A model generated the notes under the pieces. The model was given only the letters and a program-made list of their open reading frames with translations. It ran no database searches and was not told the origin of the DNA. From positions 1 through 64,000 of the forward strand of contig JAYKXP010000007.1 of NCBI GenBank assembly GCA_037176845.1: a DNA stretch of 64,000 nucleotides, written 5' to 3'. Positions 8,842-18,551 of the stretch are shown here, piece after piece. This stretch comes from Paramarasmius palmivorus. Lineage: Eukaryota; Basidiomycota; Agaricomycetes; Agaricales; Marasmiaceae. The translations under genes and the position numbers were made by a program. How positions within the stretch are numbered: position 1 is the stretch's first letter; every line of letters starts with the position of its first letter.

Positions 8842-11693
8842 GTATCTTTGACCGGAGCGTCAGGAGGAAGAGTTAGAGACGGTGCAGGTGGAGATGTGTT
8901 GGTGTGCAGAGGTAGGCTGTTTGAGGCCATACTTTTGCTATGTATCGTAGCTGGCAACACTTTGAAGAATACACTCGACTGTAAACGTCATATGAAAGAG
9001 CTCATCGATCTATTCTTCATATCTTGAAATACATGAGGTACATCTCAACCACCACTCGAGCTAGCGTTAATGGATATCAATCTCCCATATCCATACCAAC
9101 CCTTGTCCGCCTGGTGCCGACATAGAACCAGGTTGATGGCTTCGACTGCCTTTTGAAGGATTTGAGGAATAGCGAGAGGTAGGCATATCCCTGGAGGCGA
9201 GCATGGTAGAAACCGAGAAAATGACAATCCACAGTACTTGACGGTACGACTAGAGATAGCCGTCAGTCAGAGCAACAATGAATGAACTGGGAGACACATA
9301 CCCTGCAGATGCCCAGCAGGATGAGATTCGGTTTGGTTGTCTCCTTTGAGAAGGTCTACTGACACTTCGGCTGCCGTGGAGGTTTTGGGTCAGAAGACCA
9401 AGAGTAACGGTGATGCTTATACTGACCTTTGGTGAACCAATGACCCCAAAGATCCAGTGGTTTGAGATAGTCGAGTAATGAAACAAAGCCCAGCGAGGCC
9501 AAAGTGAACGGTGACAGTCATGATTCCGTTAGCGAGTGCCATCCATCTGCGAGAACGTGAGTGAAAGATTCAGAGGTATAGGATGGGTGTTACAAACTGC
9601 CAGCTTTCAATCCCAGCCATCGCAGTCTGCAGCGCGTTCGTTATCATACACCTGATAGCCTAGCAAGGCTGATTGTGCACTTGGCTAGTAATAGTACTGT
9701 TGGCAGTGACCTGCGCATAAGCAGTGTCTAGAGGTCATGCACGTCAGATGAAGGGAATAGGATAACGAAAAGGACACGTACCATCGTCCCTGGCCAAGCA
9801 TTACTCTCAAATGAATTGGTGGATACGAGGAAGCGTGGATTTGGGAATCCTTGATGAACAAAGCTGAGGCCGGTTATGTACCGGGAAGTCACCAGGAGTG
9901 GTTTGTAATTTGGGATGGGCGTGATGGATACTGTGTAGAATGTACCGTTTCCGTGTAGAGCAAAGTCTTCATGTTTTGGAATCGGCCAGAGTACGGAGTC
10001 TCTAGATGTACGACATGCGTAGCTTCATCTTGAGATATACTAGGCGTTTGCTGAAGCTTCCATGAGAACAGGAGAGGCTCAATGGCATGAAGAGACGCAC
10101 CTGGTCGAGGTTGATGATCAGTGAGATACACCAAAGAGTCTGGCACGGTTCAACCGATACAATATTACAAACTCGTAGATTGGATTTGGTGTGAGATCCA
10201 GCGAACACACGATGTGTACAAAGTCCGAAAACTTGGAGTGCAAACCTTGAGGTAGTGGTCGAAGGAAAAGGCCTGTTGATACCCCATGAACAACTCGTAA
10301 CTGGGTCGAAGGTGCAGATACATCGATCAGGCACACTGCAGAGTTTCTTGATGCCTTTTCAAACATAACATCCTCAATCAGCATGGGAAGATTACTGAGC
10401 GCAAGACCACACGCACCTTGTTGTTGAACCTGAGCCACGGAAACCGTTCGCTCGTTCATGATGCCCAACGGCAAAGACTCATGGCGACAAGAGACCGAAG
10501 GAAATAAGAGGACAGCGTGACGATTCCGTGTTCGATGATCTACTGGCGTCCAGGAAGCGATGGGTGTTTTAGACTCGATGGTTAGACTATGTCTGAGTGG
10601 AAGACTGGAAGGGCCTACGGAGGCGATGGAATGGCTAGGATGTTTGGGGCATCCTGCTCGAATTTAGCAGGCTTTGGGTGTTGGAAGTAATAGCGATGAA
10701 CCATGAACATAATTCCGATGGTGGTCCGAGAGTAAGAGCCTAGCAAGCCATTCTAGTTAGAGCGTGATAGGTGTTTCTTGATTCTTGTCTTTCCAGTTGG
10801 ACTTGACCCGACTTTGGCAGGTAAAACTATTATAGTTGAGCGTGAGTTCGATCCAAATCGCAACAACTAATCAAGAACACACCGATACCCAAGCCCAAAT
10901 GAGTCCCGCGCTTTAAGGCTGCCATTCTGTTGAACGTCGTGGTAATGATGGTAGTGGTCAAAGAGAGGTCGCAACCGTTCAACTCACGACTACCAAACTT
11001 CACGGCCTCTTTCCAGAACACCCGTCCCTCAGCCACTCTCGATACCCATAGTCTCGCTCGGGATGCGAAGAAAGTCAATACTGGATAGATATCGATGTTG
11101 GAATAAACACCCGGATGCTCCATCTCTTTGTACAGTAAAATGCGGCGCTCGATAGAGCTGCATAATGAGTGGCTCAGGCCTTCTGTCACGCTCTCTCCCG
11201 CTAAGTATCAAAAATGGTGTTGGGCGTGGTAGGGCGTGGTCAGGGCGTGGTATGAGAATGCAGCTTTGAATTCTCAGTGGTGTTTTCTGATAGCCTTGTT
11301 CTTCCTTGCGACCATCCAACTAACATGGTACCATTGCGTGGACGAAGATAAGGAGGAGCAGAGATTGGTGAATAGAAGTGATGCCTAGGGAGCTAGGAGC
11401 CGTGCGGGGAAGCGAAAAAGGGGGCTGTGCTTTTTTCGTGGGAATTTTTCCGCGATAGAAGGCTTCACTCGCGGCCGGGATAAAGAACGAGTCTCATTTC
11501 ATTCGAACTCATAATTGCATCTTGAACTCTAACCACCACCATCTATCACAGTAAGCATCATTCAGTTGTTTCTTACATTAAATAAATCATGTATTCTACT
11601 AGCCTTTCATGTGTGATCTATTGGTGGGACAGTAATATTTCGCCTACTTCGGCTTTGATCTCGCAGTGTGCTTAACGAGTGTCTAAACGAGTG
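8842..11693. other. Unassigned degenerate region, possible minus-strand membrane-protein remnant
   Basis: No intact gene is visible. On the minus strand several hydrophobic pieces occur in order: TTTIITTTFNRMAALKRGTH and LGLGIGVFLISCC (about 11010-10840), LFLRPLPQG with DFVHIVCSLDLTP (about 10290-10180), GIMTVTVHFGLAGLCFITRL (about 9525-9460) and YRQVLWIVIFSVSTMLAS (about 9240-9190). They could be exons of a multi-pass membrane protein, but stops and unclear splice sites prevent a model and I do not recognise the family. One exon-like piece is duplicated near 6278-6452. Confidence 0.3.
10838..11017 (-). repeat. Diverged duplicated segment, copy 2
   Basis: This is the partner of the segment at 6278-6452, roughly two-thirds identical by eye with small gaps. 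Here the minus-strand frame is open for longer (119 codons from 11189 to 10830) and ends at an ochre stop after DLDRTHAQL. It is the better preserved copy. Confidence 0.45.
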
Positions 11694-11807
11694 ATGCTGG
11701 TTTTCCATATCCACACATTTAAAAGTGATGATGACGAGATTGAAGTTGAGATTGTAGATGATGAAGAGGAAGAAGAAATGGGTGCTGAGGAAGAGGAAGA
11801 AGCATAG
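11694..11807 (+). pseudogene. Short acidic-tail fragment
   Basis: A 37-codon frame from ATG 11694 ends in a strongly acidic stretch (DDDEIEVEIVDDEEEEE, then GAEEEEEA and stop). The composition is typical of the C-terminal tail of a nuclear or transposon-encoded protein, but nothing upstream in frame looks like the rest of such a protein. I treat it as the surviving 3' end of a decayed gene. Confidence 0.3.
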
Positions 11808-11904
11808 CTTGCCAATATACTATATTAGCATTGTACTGTGATTGTAATATTTGGACTTCTAACAGTATTCTGTAATACACCTACCAAATCACTCACAAGT
11901 CTTA

Positions 11905-12175
11905 CATATAGTTGAAATCACTTTGCAATACAGTTACAATAGAGTTGCAATTAGCTGCAATCATCTCAGTCCATTGCAAGTCAGTTGAAATCACATTAAA
12001 ATCAGGCTGCAATCAACTGCAATCCTTTTGGCCCATTGCAATCACATTGCAATAATTCGACTTGTTGCAATCTCATAGCAAGTTTATTGTATACCTACTG
12101 TAAATCAGTTGTACATACACTCAATTCTTCCAGCTTGTTGCAAACCCTGAAATTGGTGGCAATTGGATTGCACCA
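11905..12175. repeat. Degenerate TTGCAAT-word tract
   Basis: The words ttgcaat, ttgcaag, ctgcaatca and ttgaaatca recur about every 10-25 bases. Examples lie near 11922, 11945, 11960, 11976, 12008, 12018, 12035, 12046, 12065 and 12137. TTGCAA is itself a palindrome. The spacing is irregular, so this is a degenerate array and not a microsatellite. It lies between the acidic-tail fragment and the hAT-type element. Confidence 0.6.
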
Positions 12176-12755
12176 TTCTTGCACCCATCAAGACATTTTG
12201 CTGGTGTATCTCAAAAAGTACACTACAAGTTACTAAGTACATATTTCACTCCCAAAGGAAAATGAGACTCCCAAGAAAGCAAGGGCTCCTTTATAAGTAA
12301 AACGGCATCTTTTGCACTTATTAAGCACTTTTTTCCTTTATCAGTAACAAAAGACAAACCTACCGTTTCACTGATGTGGTTTGCGAGTTTATTGAGTACT
12401 GGTGATGCTGCCATGAAACGGTACAAATGTTCCTGTTGTGGCATTCATGAAGCCTGGCCAATGTGAAGCTGTACTATGAATGTTCAGATGACAAACCCAC
12501 ACAGAAACATTCTATGCAAATCTTAGAGATCCTTCTCAAACACCTTTGTTGTTGGTACTGCATCAACTTCTAGTTATCAAATATCTAACCCGTCCAATTA
12601 TTGAGGTTGATGCCAGGGGACTTGGAAACCGCCCCCGGGCCCTCTTCTTTGCTATTTCATGAGACCCAATTTGTCAAGAAGTACACCGTCTCGCTGTGGC
12701 GATTCATGTTGCACCACAAAGTACATTGTGTTGCAAGCTCATACTGTGCATATTC
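12176..12755. other. No gene recognised
   Basis: A minus-strand frame of 73 codons (12444-12223) has no recognisable motif. The rest is non-coding by inspection. A few more TTGCA words occur near 12708 and 12731, so this is probably the flank of the repeat tract. Confidence 0.4.
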
Positions 12756-12763
12756 TTTCTGAG

Positions 12764-13478
12764 TAGGGCTCCTGGCGGATCGGATGAGGATCGGATGAGG
12801 ATGAATCGGCTCGGATGGTAGTCATTGAGAGGGTCATCCGCAATCTGAGGATGACAATCCAGTCGGATGGCCGATCATCCGCCGGATGGGCGCTACTTCT
12901 GGCGCTTGGGCGGGGGCGCCTGTTCCCACGGCGAAAATTGTGTTCTACCACTTCGCAGGACCTCGCAGGACCATACTTATGCTGTCAAACCATCGGCCAG
13001 AGGTGTTGACGGGGTTGCGTCATCAGCTGTTGGATGGCAGAAGGCTGGAATGGGCTGAGAATGACCTATTAACTGATCAAAGGTGTGTAACTGTTTTCTT
13101 TTAAGTGTTCAAACGTTCACTATTCCAATCCTTACATAGCTCCAAAAAGGTTCATTCGGTTTAACGCGTAACCTATGTACCTGCACGCTATCAATTACGC
13201 CTAGTTCAGCCAAACATCACCTTGCCAATGAATGAAGAAGCTTACTTGTCCCCAACACACCTTCCCCGCATCAATTGGCCCCCCAATAACCCTAAAAAAC
13301 GCGGAGTCCAACTCTACTTTCCACCGCCTAAGACCACGTGATTCATCTGTCGGATGATCGGCCATCTGAGGGAGAGCCATCGTCGGATTGCGGATTGCTC
13401 AAGGCCCCATCCGCAATCGGCTTCCGAGACCTCATCCGGTCGGATATCCGAAGTCAATCCGATCCGCCAGGAGCCCTA
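12764..13478. mobile_element. Non-autonomous hAT-type element (MITE) with TSD
   Basis: The element is 715 bp. Its ends are a perfect 22-bp terminal inverted repeat beginning tagggctcctggcggatcgg at 12764 and its reverse complement ending at 13478. It is flanked by an identical 8-bp direct repeat, tttctgag, at 12756-12763 and 13479-13486. An 8-bp duplication with a TAGGG-type end is characteristic of the hAT superfamily. Subterminal regions carry many copies of cggatga/tcatccg and a shared inner inverted word atggccgatcatccg, which may be transposase binding sites. No transposase frame of useful length is present, so movement would need a partner in trans. The sharp ends and intact TSD suggest a fairly recent insertion. 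Confidence 0.9.
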
Positions 13479-13486
13479 TTTCTGAG

Positions 13487-13837
13487 CCCAGCTCCAATCA
13501 AGTAGATGTAGTTTGGCTAGTGTAGTTTAAATATACTGGGTGTTTTGAGACAAATGCGTCAGGTTACTGTTTGTAAGGTTCAGCTCCCGCCTCGAAGAGG
13601 CCCAACCTCTGTGATCATCAATATTCAATGGTCATACCAAATAGCGAGCCAGGTGGTAGGCCGGCGCTTCCCTAGTGTTACCAAACAGCCTAAATCAGTC
13701 ACTCGTACAGCTTGAACTCGCACAAACTGGCAGAAGACCATTATGAACCAATAGTAGGGTGGGGTATATATCTCATACAGTACAAACATGCTCCTAAATA
13801 AACTAATGTGTGCACAAACAGATCATGTCATATATAC
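13487..13837. other. Intergenic, 3' flank of the RhoGAP gene
   Basis: No gene is seen. The stretch separates the hAT-type element from the stop codon of the minus-strand Bem3-like gene and probably contains that gene's 3' untranslated region and terminator. Confidence 0.5.
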
Positions 13838-16800
13838 TCATAGTCCTCGAGTCAAAGGTTGAGATGGTGATGCAGGTGAAGGCGGCGGTCGAGGGGAAGT
13901 CGGCAGACCCATAATTCGTGAATGGCGGTTGCCCCGGTCTGAAGGTGTCAAATTGATGTTGAGGCCTCTTGCAGCTGCGACATGTGAAGCACGCGATGCT
14001 GTTGGGGCGAGAGGTGTATCCGGTGGTGTTGCGTGATTCTGTGCTGCTGTCGGGCTTGACTCAGAAGAGCCCTCGGGTGGCAGATCACCTTCAGTACCAC
14101 TTTCTTCTTGCACTGAAGAGAGTTCATCGGTATCAGATTGACTATCCTCGGGAGGTGCTGAAAACCGAGCATTAAAGTTGCACCTTGGAATTACGAACAG
14201 GAATGCATACCGGCCAATGTTCTGCCACCAAGTCCTAAAAGCTCATCCGCCGCTGCTTCTGAATACTGTCGACTGTTGCGACGATCAGGTTCCAGCGACT
14301 GGTCATCCATCGCAGAACCCGAATTATCATTATCTGCAGTCCTATCACCGTCAACATTGAACACGCGATTAAACTCGCCGAGCATGAGACTAAAGACGCC
14401 AGCAGGGATTCCCAACGTTGGGCTGAAAACAATGCCGACGTTCCTCATTGTCATCTTGTTTGCAGCAGAGTTCTGGACGATGAGGATAAGGTGCGCAGTG
14501 AGAGCTCTGAGAAGACTATAGTTTGCAATAGGGAGTGATCCTATCAACCGCGAGAGTTCTCTGATTCGTTCTTGAGGGTCCACGAAATCTTTATATATGA
14601 TGTGAGTGAATTTCAACAGTATTTCACAATGGACTCAAGACGCACCGATGACCGCAAGGAATTTAACATGAAGCTCTCGAGTCAGAATACTGGCCGGAAG
14701 TTCGCGAAGATAGCTCTTCAATAGTCCAGCGATTGCATGGGGGTCCCAATACTCGTCCGAAGCTATAAGATCAACATCTCCCTCTGAACAGGAGTAGTTC
14801 AGTAACAAGTCGGTGCAATTTGATTGAAACTGACCCATGTTGAAACGATCCTTGAGACTCTTAATAACAGCTGAGCTCCCACTCAGGCGATAGATACCTT
14901 CTTCCTGGTCGGCCTTCTTGGATTCCAAGTACTGGATGCAACGAAAGACTATTGCAGGAAGATTTGCAATCTGAGCAACGTCTAGAGATTCCTCTAGCGG
15001 TACACCAAATACCGCGCGTGGAGCAAAGGTAGTACCCTGGACGACCTTTTCAGGCCCTGAACCTATACAACCAGTCACGAACAATCTGGAGAAATTCGGC
15101 GTGAAGCTTACCATTCGGTCGTCCAAAACCCCAGAATGAGCGCGACTTGGCTTTTTCTCTTCTATCGCTGCTTGACGTGTTTGTAGAGGTAGAATCCGAC
15201 GGTGCATCCTTTCCGCCAAACTTGTATCCAGCAGGTATCGGTGCACCATTAAGGGGCCCAGAGATCTTGACTTTATTGCTAGCTTCTAATTTCTCCGGCG
15301 AAGGTATACGTTCTGAAGGCGAGGAAGCTGTTGGAGAGGAGTTGCTGTCGGGACCGTTAAGGTGAGAGATTATCTTATTCTGTTGGTCCCTTTGCCGATG
15401 ACGTTCAGGAGAGTGGTGTCGCTGCTGGCGCGGACTGGGCTGCATATCAGGATAGTGTCCCATCTCTGAGTTGGCTCGCTGGCCGTGGTCTTGACTGGAC
15501 GTAGGAGCGCCATTGGAGAGGGGCGATGAATCAGGTAGACTGGATGGCTGACCATGACTACGGTCTAGAATACGTTTCGCGGTCTGAGAGTCTGTAATCG
15601 GAAGTCTATCCGAGAGAAGATTCGACGGACTACTTGGCCGAGCGTGCTCATCGTTGTTTGCAGACATCTGGAAGAGTTTGGCATTGTTCGCGTCCTGCGG
15701 TAGATGAGATAGTGGAATAGCGGCCCCTTTTGAGATCGTGATATCATCTCGAGAAAGGCCTCTTACTGGCTTCCGCGGACCGCCGTCATTGCTTACGCTA
15801 GGACGAGACTGAGCGGAGGTGTTAGAACTAGAACCATAGGACACTGGTTCTTCGCTGTATAACCCCGAGAAGTAGCGCACGAGAATTTCCACCCAGCTAT
15901 CTCGTTCGGCGTCGCTCTCTGCACAAAGAACATGTCGAGGGTGATTTCCGCCGGGACCTTTCTTTGCTTCAACAATCAGAAAAGCGTGGCGATATTCTTT
16001 CTCGTCGTCGTTGGGAGCTGCGCTCGGATTACGCTGTTGCCTCCCAATTTGGGCTCCAGCGACATTGATTGAGCCTAGATGCGTGCCTCCACGCTAGGAC
16101 AGGAAAAACGCGTCAGAAAGAGAAAAGCAAAGTCCACTGTGGCACGTACGCAATCAAAATATTCAAGTACTGGACCTTGCAGAACAAAATATCGAGTTTT
16201 CCATCCTCCAAAGTTTTTGCCGCGCTTCGTCAAGTACCCCTCTTTATGGCCCGCCTGCATGACCGGTTGCATCGTCTCCCTCACGATATCGGTAGTGAAG
16301 AAGGCGACTACTTCGTCATTACCTTTGACCGGTAACTTGATCAGCGACTGCAGATAGCCCTCGAGTACGGCCTGAATCATTGTCAGAGGTGCAACCGTCA
16401 AATACACAATTCCTGGCTTACCTTTCGCTGATCAACCTTTGCTGGTGCATGATCCTTCCAAAGCTTGCCTTCCGGAAGTGCGGCAATCTTCTTACCAACA
16501 CTTTTACCAACACTGCTGCGTACGCGCTGATCCAGATTTAAGACATCGCTATACAGCTTCTCCACTTTCCACCCTTCTTTGCCCCTTCCTGGATCAACAT
16601 GCACGACGAACGACAGCACTTCTTTACCTCTATCATTGGGTCTCACGAAAGAATGAGACACATTGATCTTGGTGTGGGGCAAGTCGGAAGACAATAATGG
16701 AAGCGCCCGAAAAACGCCACCGGCAGATGAAGTCGACATGGTATCGGAAGAAGAACGTAAAGACGTATATGACGGAGGCTCTAGCAGTTGATGATGCTGG

Positions 16801-18489
16801 TTGTGTTCGTGCCGCACATCCTTTTGTGGGTGAGGATAATGAGATATTGAGCCCAAAGAGGGCGGAGGAGGAAAGTCTTCAGACCCAGCATGTTGTTGAA
16901 TGCTGCTGCTCTTTCGAGGAGGACCTTGGACAAATATGTCGGACGAAGACGCAGAATGTGTAGGTTGCACAGGTGTATGAGACGGGGGGTTTAGTGGCGT
17001 ATCCTCGGGACTTCCATCGCGCAAAGATGTATGAACCGATGAGGCTTCATCCTCTGGTCCGTCGTTTGCGTCGCCATCTTCATCATCGAGGTCTAGGAAT
17101 TCCTGGCGATCAGGTAGGCCACCACGGGTTGTTTGTTGGTCTCTGGCCGAGGAATTATGGACCGCCGATGGCGCTTTGGGAGTATTGAAGGTATCCACCC
17201 TCGGACTGGGATAGGGAGATTCGCCCATATTTGCGATATACTGTTTCGCTTCGTCTGGAAGGGTGATTCGTGAATCGCGTGACACTGTTTGCGATAAATT
17301 CGAAGGAGAAAGATGTGACACGGCGGCTGATTGCAAGGACGATGTATCAGCCCCAGCCACTGCGGCGGCGGCGGTGGGGGTGGCTAATGAAGTCTGTATT
17401 TCTGGGACATCATGCAACCCAAACGAACCATCTGGAGGATAAGGTATTGAGGAGGAAGGTGTGGCGGTCTGAGGAGTGTACATCGCCTGCGTCTCATACC
17501 CTGGAGGAGCCGTTTGAGGTGTATCTTGAGGAGATTGGCTACTACGCTCAGTAACAGCTCCGTAGATAGCCGAGGCTGGTGTGTGTAAGGAGGAGGATGA
17601 AGTAACGCTGCTATGAATACTGTTGATACTCTCGGATAAACTGCCCTTCCGAGGGTAATTTTGCGGGCTTGGCTGCTGTGTGCGACTGGCGTAGGAAAGG
17701 GATGACATGATAGAATCGTTGTAACCGTGGGTATAATGCGTGTACTTTTGTGCATCTGCTGGTTGTGCTTCAGCTGATGGAAGAGATTGTGGAGGGTACT
17801 CTTGCGTCGCAGACACCTGCGGCAGAGTCTCTGTACGCGGAGGAACAACGAGAGGAGCAAGAGGAGATTTCTGGCGAGAGGGGGCCGATGAAGGTGGAGG
17901 CGGCAAAGAGGAAGTAAGTGACGACGATGATGAATTGTTGGATATTGGCTCTTGAGAGCGGGATGAGTGTAGCGTTTGAGAATGGTTTGATGGCCGAGGT
18001 GTAACTAGCGTTATGCGATTAGTGTGTATACTTCTGAAAAGAAGCGAAGGACATACCGAGGTCATCAGAATTGTACCTTGTCATGTTCCTTCTGGGTAAA
18101 TTCTCCTGTGTAGCTGGCGTGTTCTCGAGTGTAATAGCACGATCTCGTTCTCGACCGTCACGACTGACTTGTCGTTTCTGAGCTATGTCGCGGTGAGAAT
18201 CAACGTTACCCGTACTCCCCCCGACAACTGATAGCCTCGCCTTGTAGGTATCCCTCTCATTTCGAACTCTTTCAAGCTCTTTGAGGATCTGATTATATCC
18301 TGCACGTTGCTTTTCTATCAACTTCCAGAGCTGAGAATTTTGAGAGGATAAAAGATTTCGCTCAGAAAGTGCCTGATCTAGAGCAGCGAGATGAGGATTG
18401 GGGTCGGACGAATGAGCAGCGAGGAGGCCTTCTAGCGAAAGAGGAGCAGCAGGGACCGTCGACGGCGGCGACGACGACGAGCTGGCCAT
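13838..18489 (-). CDS. BEM3: Bem3-like Rho GTPase-activating protein (PX, PH, RhoGAP)
   Basis: This gene encodes a large GTPase-activating protein, about 1,400 aa, for Rho-type GTPases (Cdc42 in yeast Bem3), acting at membranes during polarised growth. Start ATG is at 18489 (MASSSSSPPSTV). Order: a short coiled coil (residues about 40-85); a long Ser/Pro-rich disordered region; a PX domain (KINVSHSFVRPNDRG ... KLYSDVLNLDQRVR) in the middle; a PH domain (KEGYLTKRGKNFGGWKTRYF ... RDSWVEILVRYF); a second disordered linker; and the RhoGAP domain (VFGVPLEESL ... EGIYRLSGSSAVIKSLK ... LLKSYLRELPASIL ... NVGIVFSPTLGIP). The arginine finger is in GIYRLSG. The tail is Ser/Pro-rich and ends at 13838. 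Introns are short and canonical, for example the first one after DDL. PX-PH-RhoGAP order matches yeast Bem3. The start codon lies only 62 bp from that of the divergent serine dehydratase gene. Confidence 0.9.
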
Positions 18490-18551
18490 GGAGTTGATGT
18501 GCTGGTCAGTTCAAGGATGAACAAGCGCACATTAGGTAAGGGACGCCAGCA
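18490..18551. promoter_or_regulatory. 62-bp shared divergent promoter
   Basis: Only 62 bp separate the ATG of the Bem3-like gene (minus) from the ATG of the serine dehydratase gene (plus). Both transcripts must start in this gap or inside each other's 5' region. No TATA box is evident. Confidence 0.7.
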
